From the NCBI GenBank assembly GCA_037903475.1, contig JBAJFG010000643.1, forward strand, positions 1,364,001-1,428,000: a stretch of DNA of 64,000 bases, read 5' to 3'. Position 1 is the stretch's first letter, and every line of letters starts with the position of its first letter. The notes below the pieces were generated by a model. It ran no database searches. It worked only from the letters and a program-made list of their open reading frames with translations, and was not told the DNA's origin. Made by a program: the position numbers and the translations under genes. Source of the stretch: Ancylostoma caninum. Its lineage: Eukaryota > Nematoda > Chromadorea > Rhabditida > Ancylostomatidae. Below are positions 50,475 to 61,258 of the stretch, in pieces.

Positions 50475-50714
50475 ATGTTACGCGTTTACGCGTTTGTTAC
50501 TGTAAGTTCTCTACTCTTATCCTAGATATTTTCTGTAACAGGAAATAAATTCCAGCTCATGCCAGCAATAGCTCTTTCAGGAAGTGTAAAAAGCATACAG
50601 GTACTACCCACTTGCTCTCAGTTAGGTCCGTATGACATGCCTGACTAGAATACGAAGATGGAAGTGGTGACGAATGTCCTTGTTCATACTCCAGAGAAAG
50701 TGAGCGTCCCGCTG
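50475..50714 (+). pseudogene. Cluster remnant L: exons 1-2 of an ASP/CAP-like gene with a nonsense codon
   Basis: Exon 1 50475-50501 (MLRVYAFVT) and exon 2 50556-50714 keep the usual splice sites. Exon 2 reads LMPAIALSGSVKSIQ then LPTCSQLGPYDMPD and hits TAG at 50646-50648; the same frame then continues open (VVTNVLVHTPEKVSVPL) to a normal donor. No exon 3-5 with the LEG/GC-x12-C motifs follows in the next kilobase. Confidence 0.7.
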
Positions 50715-51797
50715 GTAAGTCTTATGTGATTTCGGTAAACGTTTCTCCTTGCGTTGATAGGGTACTGTTCCTTAATTTGGCGATGACAGCGAGAATACTT
50801 AGTGGTTCATACTTTCACAACCACATATGCTACATCTCCGGAAGATTTCATAGTGTCTTGATAAAGCAGTGTGATCCAGGCTTGAAAGTTGCAATTCTAT
50901 GCTCACTAATTCATGTATGCCACTGCACACGTAGGCACATATACTGAACGTCGATGGAGCCGAAAAATTTGTGGACCTACTCAAAACCTGCAACAACTAG
51001 CTAACGAGCTTTTGAAGAACCAGTTCCAGATCGCATCAGAAACTAGTTTTTCGAAAGCTAGTAAAATACTTTTTTGCACCCTTCTAGCAGCAAACAATGC
51101 GCTACATTAGATGTGCGAACAGGGACTGTGATGACTGTGCAGCACGAACGCAACCCGAACAGCATAATGCGTCAAGTAGAAACCCTAACAGCATCTCCTC
51201 CCAGCTGCTGCGATCATCCCCTCAATTGCATCAACGTATAAGGGTGGAAGCTTGGCAGCAACTGGAAGGATATGCTGCTAGGGTTTTTACTCGATGCATC
51301 ACGCTGTTTGTGCTGCGTTCATGCTGCATAGTTATAAAAGGAATTTTAATTTATTGTAGAGACTATTGGTTCAAATATTTTTTATTGGAAGACTTGCCGC
51401 CAATGCTTCGGAATGAATGCTGAGAAAATAGACCAGGCATGTTGAGAGTAAATGTTCATCTCTAACTTACCTATAGCCATTCATCATCGATCTGCAATGC
51501 TCCCTTGAAAGGTCGCGAACAGGACGATAGTGTCGGCAAAATGGAACTCGTGAATAGCAAAGAGTGAGTGAATTCTGAAAACTTAACTTAAAACGCTAAC
51601 TTCTCAAGAATCCTGGAATATAGCATTTCCGAGTTTTTGTTTTGGTTAGTATGTGTATATAGCCTCAATAGCTAATGATTGAGTGGCGTGGATCATTTGA
51701 AAACCTGTGTTCAGGAATTTTAAAAAATCAGGACAACGGTTCGAAATTTATAGCCCACGCTGTGAGTGAAAGTGATGTAACTGCCGCTCATCATAAT
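50715..51797. other. Gap containing a duplicated coding-like segment
   Basis: 51126-51220 and 59411-59500 are similar and both read in one frame as ER(N/S)PN...RR/QVETLTxSPPSxCD. At 59 kb it follows a plausible acceptor (TTTGCTGCAG). I do not recognise the protein. 51250-51290 (LEGYAARVF) faintly resembles exon 3 of the ASP-like family but has no splice context. Confidence 0.35.
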
Positions 51798-52031
51798 ATA
51801 GGGTAATTTATACTAGCTGCGTGCGTCAATCGCGCATCAGTCGCACGCATCCATTTGTAAGGGATTTTCCATGAAGACCGGTCAACACGGCATGTAAATC
51901 CGTAGTGAAAAGAACGCGCGGCCGCCGCGAGGCCGTAAACGCGTGCGTCTGCGACTGCTATGCGACTGGGCCCTATTCTTCATCATATAGACGCACGCGC
52001 GTCAGTCGCACGCATCCAGTCTAAGTTGCCC
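51798..52031. mobile_element. Foldback element with GTGCGTC-rich arms, second full copy
   Basis: Starts ATAGGGTAATTTATACTAGC and ends in GCGCGTCAGTCGCACGC...CTTAT. It matches 5765-6006 in reverse orientation, including the unique centre GACCGGTCAACA. No coding capacity. Confidence 0.7.
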
Positions 52032-52663
52032 TTATGGGGCCGCTAGGATATAACACCTTACCACATGCATTTGATTTTTTCATTTTTGCGTGATAACCGG
52101 AGACTATCAGTTCAAAGCTAGTAAAATAGTCATTTTTTGAGAATGCTTCTAAAATAGATGCTTCGACTTCTTAGTGAAATAGTGAAAAGCTTTTGATGAC
52201 GTCATACTAGTATGCAGGCAATGTTTCGGCAAAAGTTTGCAAAGTGGCATATTTGAGCTCGTTTGCAAGTTTTTTGTGAGAAATCCCTGTTTGCAAGTTG
52301 CTCCAGGAGTTCTGAGTAAGAGTGAACAGCAATGCACCTTCCATTTGGCTCTGCCGTAGTCTCCCGTTGCAGCTTTGTATGCAGATAAAGTGAGAAGGTG
52401 CGCGATCTTTCCGGATTTTAAGTGCGTTTCACATAAAATTGGAAATTTTCAAGCACATATGTTTAAAACAGATGAAAATATTGTATAAGCTTATTTTTCA
52501 TGGTCTATTTTTTATTGTCATCTTCAAATAAAAATTGATACTTTCGGGGTTCCATTTGTGTCACTGAATGGCGGAGTTACCGCTTTTTTCCTACTCTTCC
52601 CCTGGCTAGCGATTTCTGCGTCCGACATTGGCGTTTTGATATTGGGGAACACTACCATGTTAA
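52032..52663. other. Intergenic, no feature recognised
   Basis: AT-rich, with short uninformative open frames only. Confidence 0.3.
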
Positions 52664-52982
52664 GGTAGCCGCTATACTCCTCGAGGAGTATAGCACCTTG
52701 CGTCGCCGTCGCCGGCGGCCGCCAATGTTGGCACCCCTCACAATCGATACACGGCGGCGCCGCAGTCGCCAACATTGGCGGCCGCCGATCGTCAATGTTG
52801 GCGACCAATCGATATGCACCGACGTCACAGTCGCCAATATTGGCGGCCGCCGATGTTGGCGATCGCCAGTTGCCGGCAACGGCGGCCGCCGCCGCTCCGC
52901 CAGAATCGATGCGTATCGGAGTTACAGTCGCCGGCAACGGCGAAGCAAGGTGCTACAGTACTCGAGGACTATAGCGGCAGTG
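52664..52982. mobile_element. GC-rich foldback element
   Basis: Left arm CCGCTATACTCCTCGAG...TAGCACCTTGCGTCGCCG pairs with right arm CGAAGCAAGGTGCTACAG...CTATAGCGGCAGTGT. Between them, TTGGCGGCCGCCGATGTTGG-type words repeat at irregular spacing. A related end lies at 6211-6248. Long open frames here are by-products of the high GC content. Confidence 0.65.
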
Positions 52983-53633
52983 TAATAATTGTTCACTTTT
53001 TAGTGAGATTGTTCTGTCTCACGTCTAATAAGGCATAAATACTCGTGTAACTCGTGCTGTAATTGTGTCCAAGAATAATACGAGGCACCTGAAGATATAA
53101 TAATCTCGTAAGTGTTACCTTCTGATGTGTCTGAAATCATTCTTTTTCTGACATTTTTATTGTGTTTCTTCTATATCAATGGCTGCGCATTATAGTGTTG
53201 CTCGAACAAAATTCGAATAGATTTATTTAACTCACCAAATAATTTTAGGGTGTGTCCGAAAAATTTGAATGACCCAAAAGCTATAGCCCTTCTTTCCATT
53301 CCTCTAAGGCTGCAAGGCTCACCCTTCTCCCAATATTCCATTTTCTGATTTATTCGAAATCGAATATTCGAATACCGAATATACAATCTAATACATTGTT
53401 CCGTCAACACACTATTGCGCATGCCATAAGCCTCACATTAACCTGTAGATCATCTTTTTTTTTGAATCATGTCATTGTGATGTCCTGGTCAAGCTGGCTT
53501 TGGATATTACTAACGTAGGAAGGGAATATACTAAATGTATCATACTCATAGAGAAAAACAGGGGATACATTCCGATAGATTCCAGGAAGTGGCTTGGAAG
53601 GATATGCCGAAGCATCAGCCATTTTTCCAAATA

Positions 53634-55145
53634 TTAGATTGTCGGGAAATGAATGGGACACTTTTCACCACAATTAATTTTTTATCTTTTTTCTTTTATT
53701 ACAAGACCTCAAGACACAATATAATCACCATGTCTGTCCACCACCTTCAGCCACCGATCAGGCAAGGACTCAATGCCACGGCGCCAGAATTCCGGATTCT
53801 GCCGTTCGAAGAAGTCGCCAATAACAGTTTGGAGGGCTTGAAAATTGGAGAAGCGCTGTCCAGCCAGGGTATTCTTCAGCGACCGAAAAAGGTGGTAGTC
53901 GGAAGGGGCGAGATCAGTGGAGTGCGGAGGGTGCGGAACCGTGGTCCATCCTAGTTGCTCTAGTTGGATTATCTAGATTATTATTATTATTATTATTATT
54001 ATTTAGTTCATCTCTTCTAGTTGCCGACGAGTTGTTGAAGCCACATGTGGGCGCGCGTTGTCGTGCAGGAGGTGCACTTCGACACGTCGACGCCTTTTTT
54101 CTCGGATTGTAGCGGCCAAATCGCGCAGTCGACGGCCGTAAACGTCAGCAGTGACTGTGAGGTTGGCCGTTAGCAACTCCCAGTACAGCATCACCTGCGC
54201 ATCCCAGAAGCAGCAGAGGAGAGCCTTCCTAGCGTGTGGGTTGGGTCGAGGCTGAACGGGTGCCTCCTCTTCGCGTGGTAGCCAATAGGCGACATGTGCA
54301 TCATTATGATAGCGCACCCAGCTTTCATCTCCCGTCACCAGATTGGCGAGAAGCTCTCTGCGGTTGGCAGCAGCCATGATTGGCAGACTGAGACACGGGC
54401 AGTGCGGGTGGAGTTGGTAAGCTCATGTGGTGTCCATCGAGCCATCATTCTTCGGTACCCGAGGGCATAGAGGCGATCGGCGATGGTGGAGTGGTGCGGC
54501 CAAGCATCTGCGCTAATTCGTAGGTCGAGGCCGTCGGTCGCTTTTCAAGCGCTCGTCGTCTTTCAACTCAGGTGGTCGCCCAATGGTTGTCCGACTTTGA
54601 AGGGATGCATCGCCTGAAGGAAGCCGTTGGAACCAGCCGCTTACCGTCGCACTGCTCACAACCGTCGAGCCGAATGCCGCATTGATGTTGTCGGCTGTCA
54701 TTCTTGCGCTGGTTCCGCGTCGGTGCTCGTACATCACAATGGCGAAAAGGGAGTTGGGGGGGGGCCACCCTATAAAAGGTCATAGGCTTCACCTTATAAG
54801 CCTGAGTAAAAGCACTAGCCTAAGCCTAAGCTTAAGCTTAGCCTAACTAAGCTAAGCCTAAGCCTAATCCTATGCTTAAGCATGCGTTTAAGCCTAAGCC
54901 TAAGGTTTAAGCTTAGGCTTCAGAGGAGTGGCCCCCCAACTCCCTTTTCACCCATCACAATTGCTCGAAGTGAATGCTCGTCCATTTGCACAGCTAATTG
55001 AAAAGCTGCGCAGAGCCACAGCCTATGGGTAAAATGCTCCGAGAATATTCTATCGTATACTTGTAAAGACTTATTCATAAATCTTGAAAGAAAAATAAAC
55101 AAAAATTTTCCGGTGAAGTGTCTCGATCTTTTCCCGACAACCTAA
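53634..55145 (-). mobile_element. Mariner transposon inserted in gene H, itself carrying a MITE
   Basis: Terminal repeats TTAGATTGTCGGGAAATG and TTAGGTTGTCGGGAAAAG bound 1512 bp, flanked by TA at 53632-53633 and 55146-55147. The minus strand encodes a mariner transposase from MDEHSLRAIV through a helix-turn-helix (YEHRRGTSARMTADNINAAF), the first catalytic region TGDESWVRYH, and LLHDNARPHVA, to the C-terminal part reading PDRWLKVVDRHGDYI. It is broken twice: by the MITE at 54741-54952 near the N terminus and by an AT-rich ATT-repeat insertion at about 53957-54010 after QLEE. There is also a lost frame near 54400-54510. Without the MITE the element is ~1.29 kb, normal mariner size. Confidence 0.9.
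54741..54952. mobile_element. G-tract hAT-like MITE, copy 4, nested in the mariner
   Basis: Begins GGCGAAAAGGGAGTTGGGG and ends CCAACTCCCTTTTCACC. CATCACAAT is repeated at 54732-54740 and 54953-54961, i.e. an 8-bp duplication plus one shared base. Dropping one repeat with the element makes the mariner N terminus continuous (RAIV followed by MYEH), which fixes the boundaries. The interior is full of GCCTAA/TTAGGC-type hexamers such as AAGCCTAAGCCTAA. Confidence 0.9.
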
Positions 55146-55159
55146 TAGAAGACGTACAC

Positions 55160-55799
55160 CTCAGGATGCAATTCGAGATGTCGAACCACATTTTCCTCCC
55201 CTTTATCTCAATTAAAATAGCTCCAAGGCTAGCGATAATAGCGCGGAAGACTTCCTTCACGCAGTTGCGGCATCGTTTTGCACGCGCTACTTTACGAATG
55301 TGAAAAGAAGCAAGGACGGAGGCCGAAGAACGAAGCTCGGAAGTAATGCAGAGGGCAATTGAAAGGCAAACGCTGAGGAGGAGCAAGTTGCAACACTGAA
55401 GGAACGAAGAAATGAGAAATTTACCAACTTCACGTCGTCAATTTTGTTCTCGTTGCTGCTATTATTGTCAAATTGCTTTACGAGAGGAAAAAGCAAGGGC
55501 GGGGAACGTCGCAAGAGTGGGGGAAAATCGCTGGGCAGTGCAACATTCGCAGTGCTGCCCAAGAAAATAAAACCTCCTACTGAAAGACCAGCCCAGCGGT
55601 GGACAAACCCGCTATGGAGGCAAATTGGTGGAGGTGGACGCGGCGTGCGCAAGGCAGAGAAATGCAGTTGACGAGAAATCAGTTTAACGTAAACAACGTA
55701 AGCAATTGTGTGTACAACCAAAGCGTTTGTGGAATGTCTCAATTATGTTTTAATGTATTTATTCTTTATCACACGAATATTTGTTCATTTTGTTTGTTG
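55160..55799. other. Gap between H and I
   Basis: The part next to H aligns with intron 2 of gene I (GAGCTATTTTAATTGAGATA). The rest is open in places on both strands, but shows no family motif. Confidence 0.3.
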
Positions 55800-56564
55800 T
55801 TAGTAGGGATTCTTCCGTTTGAAAAGGCACAAAAACCTGTGTAACCCATACTCTTTTCTGTAATTGCATCCAAAGGTTGAGAACTGCACCTGAAAAAAAA
55901 AAACCATTTATTATTGTTGTCTTTTGAGAAAAATGTATTTTTCACCGTTTCGATGTATTTCTTCCAGTCATCAACGGCTGCATGGGTCACATGATATAAG
56001 GTGTACTTTCGGTGCTGCTCTTTTCTAAACAATGCCATGTCCTGGTGAAGCTGGCTTTGGTTGGTACTAATGCAGGATGGGAATATTCTGAAGTGTCACT
56101 TACATGTCGAAGAAAAGTGGATAAATTCCAAGGGATTTGAGGTCGTCTTGTGACTTGTGACGATCCTCTAAAATCTGACCAGCCTTTTCTTCCAAAGAGC
56201 AGTCGTAAACCTTAATATGAAGTTTGAGCCGTAGAACCACTTTTTCTTTATCTCGGTTGAAATAGCTCTACGATCCTTCGTAGTATTTAGAGGAGCTTTG
56301 TTTATATCTAGCTCTAGTTCTTAGCACACATTCTTGGAACCCACTTTGGATGCGGTATTCTTTGGTGCATAGCGGAATACTTTCAGTACTAGTTGATCCT
56401 TCACATCCTGCTTCATAGCGTACGGACCAAAACAGAAGGGAACCTCATAGAAGTCAGGTGAGGATGCTATTATTGGCAGGAGCTGAAGTTCTCTTTGTTG
56501 TGAAAAGGAAAATTTAGAACGAGAACAGCAAACTTACAATAATAAATGCGTACCACCGAGGCAT
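55800..56564 (-). CDS. Cluster gene I: secreted divergent ASP/CAP-like protein, intact
   Basis: Minus-strand exons 56564-56538, 56482-56345, 56210-56104, 56024-55946, 55889-55800 encode 146 residues with phases 0,0,2,0. Exon 1 MPRWYAFII and the start of exon 2 (LLPIIASS) form the signal peptide. Mature motifs are FCFGPYAMKQDVKDQL, VYDCSLEEKAGQILED, AAVDDWKKYIET and FSTFGCNYRKEYGLHRFLCL. YDCSLE and A-VDDWKKYI are the most ASP-like words in the cluster together with K. The second cysteine of exon 3 is missing, as in K, so I and K with H form a subfamily. The exon 2 donor is GTGGGT. Confidence 0.75.
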
Positions 56565-56599
56565 ATCGAGTGAAGTGCTGGAGAACATCTACACTGGTG

Positions 56600-56609
56600 C
56601 TATTTATCC
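56600..56609 (-). promoter_or_regulatory. Core promoter motif of cluster gene I
   Basis: GGATAAATAG on the minus strand, 35 nt before the ATG at 56564. Confidence 0.5.
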
Positions 56610-57554
56610 CCTACAAGAGACCAAACTTTTTAAACACACAAATGAACCTGCGGAATAGATTGTTGATGAATTGTGACGTAATGTAAATTTTAATTAACCA
56701 ATTAAAATGCGATTATTTGAAGAGGAACTGATCAAAGTGATTGCATTTCATCGAAACAATTACACTTGTTTACAACGCGATTCGCTTGATATTTTTTGAA
56801 TACCACTAAACTAAATGATGGACCCAGCTATGCGTGGGTGTTACTACCCTCAGTCATAGCTTCGGTCGGGGTGAAATGCAGGTGAAACTTAAAAAAGTGA
56901 AGGTTGGTCTCAACCAAAAAAAAATCAAGAATATTCCTTTTCTGTGCCGGTACCAGCGATGAGATCAACACTGATAGTGTCCCAGCTTAAGTTGCGTCAA
57001 GTATTTTGATAATTTCAAAAAAACTGTATACCACACAATTGTCAGCGATTCTCGTAGAAGAATTTCCTACCAGACGACGCTAAGAAAGCGAAATTCACTT
57101 GGAAATCCACGGAGAAATTAATTTCTATTCAAAATGCAATCTAGATTTGCGTCCTTTAAAACTTTGGGCAAATTTTGATAATTCGCGACCTGCGCAGTTG
57201 TCAATTTGACTGGCGACATCCCTGAGCATACATTTCAACTGTGGTCATCTAAGATTGCCTCGAAGTCATGTTCGAAACTCTTTCTCTGGATATCTCCCAA
57301 TTCGGAAAATTAAGTATTGCGCAGTTTTCAGCTACCGAGCACGTAAGAATCTGAGTAAAATAGTGCAAAATACTTGCTACTTTCCTGCATATTGGGCTGA
57401 AGACCTCGTTCGAAGAAAATAAGAACCCCGTGTAGCTCAGGTGGGTTAGCGAGAGAGCACACCTTTTGAGAGTTTGCTCGACGCGAGGGCGAGAAAGGCG
57501 TTGCATTTATCTCATTCTGGGTTTCCCTTCGGAGGTGAACGAAAGCATCAACTA
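56610..57554. other. Intergenic, with a tRNA-like half
   Basis: 57427-57465 (GTGTAGCTCAGGTGGGTTAG) looks like the D-arm/A-box half of a tRNA, but no B box or acceptor stem follows; probably a SINE or tRNA relic. The rest is featureless. Confidence 0.35.
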
Positions 57555-58808
57555 TTAGGTGCGTGCAAAAGTTCCGGGGCAGTTGCACCTAATTTTTCAA
57601 AACGCCATAACTTGACTCAAAGTCAGCTATTTTGTTCGAAACAAGAAGCATTAGCGTCACCGTAATGTTGCCGATATGGCACAGCAAAATTTTTCCGAGA
57701 GCTAAAAATTTGACAGGTCTGCACCTGTAATAGTGGCACATGTCGTTTTCCAGTAGGGTCTGTTCATTAAAAGTTTTACAGCGGAGGTAAAGCAACAGAA
57801 AGTTGAAATAGGGGTATTCTGTTAGAGGCAGGTATAAGGAGTAATATAGGTTGGGCTAGAGTTTCGGAGCACGAATGGCCAATTATTTATAGGGTTGAAA
57901 CTGCGACATGCTGGTGTGCGCTATCCCACAGCCGGAACAGACCACATATTTCCGCCTGTGTCGGCCCCATGCTTAAGAGTTTTCCCATGATTACTTTAGG
58001 GAAAGGAAACTACTATAGAGCGATTGTTGTGCATTCATTAGAAAACAAATTCATTGCAGATGAGTCATGTTGCTACCATGAAAGGTCACATTTTTTTTAA
58101 AAGAAGGTAGTGATGGTTTGGCCATTTTTTAGGTGGGTGGCAGGAGCCCGGACTTTGGGATGACTTCCTCCTATTGTCATACCTGACCCGTTCTCTATCA
58201 TCAATAATAATTCTTCCATGAAGCGAATTGTTAGAAAATCTGAAGGTCGAATATCTGCAAACTTGCCAATGTGGACGTTGGTGCTCTTCGCTCAACTCAC
58301 GAAAAATCCATCTACTCACCTTCCCCCTCTTACCGATTCTCTTTAAGTGACGAGACATTGTTGACTAAATTCCCCGTAATGACTTGCGCACTTTGCACAA
58401 GGTCTGGTTCAACCTGCTCTTTCCTGGCGCCTTTAGGATGACCAAATCTCTGACCAAGTTGTGAAGCATTTTCCAGGCTCTCATCTCCGCTCAGAATTCC
58501 TGGGAACCTTCGAGCACCTGGCATTTTAGAGAACATACAAACGCATTATTGATGCTATGGGTCCCTTCTCTTGTTGATTGTCTAGATTTGATTTCATGAA
58601 GCGAATTTTCCCAAATTATTGCACAGCTCTTAGCATTGGTTTTACACCCAAAACAGAGCAACTCTGTGACGTAGACCCGAGCCGAAAGTGATATAGGTAG
58701 CAGATGTTTCAAGATACCAGCATACAAGAAAATCGTAAACGCAAGGAGCAAAACGACGTTGAACGGTGAAATACCTCCAACTGCCCCGGAACTTTTGCAC
58801 GCACCTAA
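57555..58808 (-). mobile_element. Decayed mariner, second family
   Basis: Terminal repeats TTAGGTGCGTGCAAAAGTTC and its exact complement bound 1254 bp, flanked by TA at 57553-57554 and 58809-58810. The minus strand carries remnants of a mariner transposase: RHLKRIGKRGKVSRWIFREL, RIIIDDRERVRYDNRRK around the first catalytic Asp, and LWDSAHQHVAVSTL where HDNARPH is expected. Stops and frameshifts are frequent, so it is inactive. Confidence 0.85.
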
Positions 58809-60613
58809 TATTATATACTATTCTGCTGAGAATTTCATCCTGAGTTGAGCTGATTACAGGCAATATCCATTTTCACTTAACAGAGGAGATATCGTTGTTT
58901 TTTAGGTTCTGAAAGATTTCTCCGGCATTTACAGTTGTACCCCTGATATTTTTACTCCTCAACGACACTTGCATTTCACAAAATTTCGTGAAAACGTTGT
59001 TCCGAAAGACATTAGCACGTCATTCTTGGACTTCGGCCTTTCCAATGTTATTTCCATGTGCTGTCTCGGTTGTAATGTATTTCGGAATCGAGCAACAGAA
59101 ATTCAAGAAACTGAGGTGTTGTTTGAAGCGTCTTTTTGCGCTCCCCTCGATATTTGTGGGCTCCGTCACGCCAGAGTCATACGAACTTCCAGAATTAATG
59201 GGACCTGTGCTATCTGTATCGGGTGCATCGTCGTTGTGCGCACATATGCAAGACAGTTGGTTTTGTTGGTGGAATTCGAGTCCCCTCGCAGGTAGGTCGT
59301 GATTCATTATTCATCGTTTAACACATTGGCGACAATGTGCCCAACAGGTTGACACGCAGGGTGGTAGCACGTGTACAACCGGTTGCATACAAACTCTGAT
59401 ATCTTTGCTGCAGGAACGCAGCCCGAATGACGTAATACGGCGGGTAGAAACCCTAACAACTTCTCCTCCCAGTTATTGCGATCCTCCTGATCGCTGCTTT
59501 AGCCTTCCTACTTATGGCCGCAACTGTTGAAGGATGGGAACAGTTGGGAGCTCACCGCACATTCATTAGAGACTAACATTCGTTTTATCCTTGGCGCAGG
59601 GATTCTGATGAATTTTGCTTCAAATAACGTGACCGCGGCAACCCACGTGAGCATGATTATTTTTGTATCATTTCGATACTCGTTTTTGAATCTGTGCAAT
59701 TCTTTTGATTTTTGATTTTGATTTTCACTCTTTCAGATTCTGCTGCTACTTTGGTTTTGTAATTGATGGTAATGCGGCATTATTCTACTTAATTAAGATC
59801 ATGTGTACATGGTACACCATTTTACTATCCGGTAAGTGCAATGATGAAAGGTGCGAAATTATAGGGTCGCGTTGCTCATTTGTGTTCGATATTAGAGATG
59901 CTAATCCGCCAGTGTTCACTAATCCTCGCATACGAAGCGAGTTCTTCTGAGCGTAACGCTTTGCTGCAAACTTGCAAAATTATACTCAATTAAATAAATT
60001 GACCGGTGGCACGCTGCCCAGTAAGATGATATGTCTTCAGTCTTCAGTGAACCTAATCAGGCGTCACGCTTTCTGTGGATTCCGACTCGGCCACACTTCT
60101 TTCGATTTGAGGGCAATGCTTTCCATTATGTGCAACAAAAGTTTCTGTTGTTCTTAAGTAGGCGCCTCTGAAAGCTTCGAATAAATTATTATCAATTGAA
60201 TTTCGCACTAGCTCAAACCATTTCGGAAATATTAGATATTACCACATCAAAATAATTCGGAACCCAATTTTTCGTTCAATTTTTATAAATGAACGAAGCA
60301 ATCTAGAACACAGATTCGATAACATCCATCGGAAAAATACGCTGCGTATCATAAATATGGACTCCCCCCCCCCCCCCGCCAAATAGCGTTATCTTAATTT
60401 CAAGCTAACTTACGGAAGTTGCTCTTGCCACCACTCAGCTTTTATGAACACACTTGCTTCCAATATCTCATTCATAGGAGATCGACAAAAGGTTGTAATT
60501 GATAATTGGCCTTGACTTGAAGCGCACCATCAATTATAGACGCATTTTCAATGAAAATTGTTAATACCTTAGAAAAAAGTTCGTCACAATTTTGTAGTTT
60601 GTAGTAGCATTTG
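58809..60613. other. Gap with possible unrecognised exons
   Basis: 59411-59500 is coding-like (after acceptor GCTGCAG) and similar to 51126-51220. The segment before it ends at a CAG/GTAGGT donor at 59291, which would join in phase (VGFVGGIRVPSQ then ERSPN), but a stop follows soon after and no family is recognised. 60364-60378 is a C tract. Confidence 0.3.
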
Positions 60614-61010
60614 TACTAGGTTGTTCTGAAAATCTCGCGCCAAATTTCTTAGTTTTTCCAAAGAGTGTTAACTTTATTGTGAACAGATATCAATCAACAA
60701 AATAATCACTATCATGATCCATGAGGTATGGCCAACGATTCACTGTAGCATCAATTCCTGAAGTCAAGAATTCTGACAGCTGCGAGTCGATGAATCTTGA
60801 TATCTCACTTTTCGATTTGGTTTGATCATCGAATTTCCTTTTTCGTAGATGCAGCTCCAGTGCTCCAAATAAGAAATACTCAGACGAGCCCAAGTCATGA
60901 GGATAAGCAGAGTGTGGCAGAACTTCCTTGCCTAGTTCGGAAATTTTCTGGCAGGAAAGCTTTGCCACGTGAGTTCAGGCGCTATCATGAAGCAGAGGGA
61001 AATGGTCAAT
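60614..61010 (-). mobile_element. 5'-truncated mariner fragment
   Basis: The minus strand encodes LLHDSA, a stop, THVAKL, then ISELGKEVLPHSAYPHDLG, SEYFLFGALELHL and INxW-like GIDATVNRWPYLMDHDSDYF, the C-terminal third of a mariner transposase. A mariner-like end (TAGGTTGTTCTGAAAATC) lies at 60616. The other end is missing. Confidence 0.75.
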
Positions 61011-61258
61011 TTTTTGTGCTTTAGGCAAATTGAATCAGCCATTTACTTTATAGGTGGCAGCAGTTCACAGTACACAGTACGCACAGTACGTTCACAGTCA
61101 ACTTTTCTCTCCTGTACGGTTAACATACAGTACCCAACTCTCATCTCCAGCTATGAGTTGCCGTAGAAAGTTCCTCCTGTGTGGACTCAACAGCCCTAAT
61201 AGTTTGCAGTGGCGAAGCTTTGCGTCTTAGCTATTAGGAGCTGAGCAGCTGCAGACAT

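Larger units (their letters stand above)
53026..55159 (-). pseudogene. Cluster gene H: ASP/CAP-like remnant split by a mariner
   Basis: Minus-strand exon 3 starts at 55159 after a CCTGAG acceptor and reads GTGTACGTC, is interrupted at TA by the mariner 53634-55145, and resumes at 53633 with TTTGGAAAAATGGCTG and GGAATCTATCGGAATG to about 53549. This matches exon 3 of neighbour I (LEEKAG, SLGIYPL). A trace of exon 4 (GCAGCCATTGATA) is near 53195 and of exon 5 (CACAATTACAG...TATTTATGCC) near 53040-53096, both with lost frame and cysteines. The intron upstream of exon 3 also aligns with that of I. Exons 1-2 are not found. Confidence 0.65.

Noticed and set aside
52524..53038. Arg/Pro/Ala-rich open frames on both strands
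   Set aside because: By-products of the GC-rich foldback; no start context, splice sites or homology.
57427..57500. Possible tRNA gene
   Set aside because: D-arm-like half only; no B box and no acceptor stem pairing.
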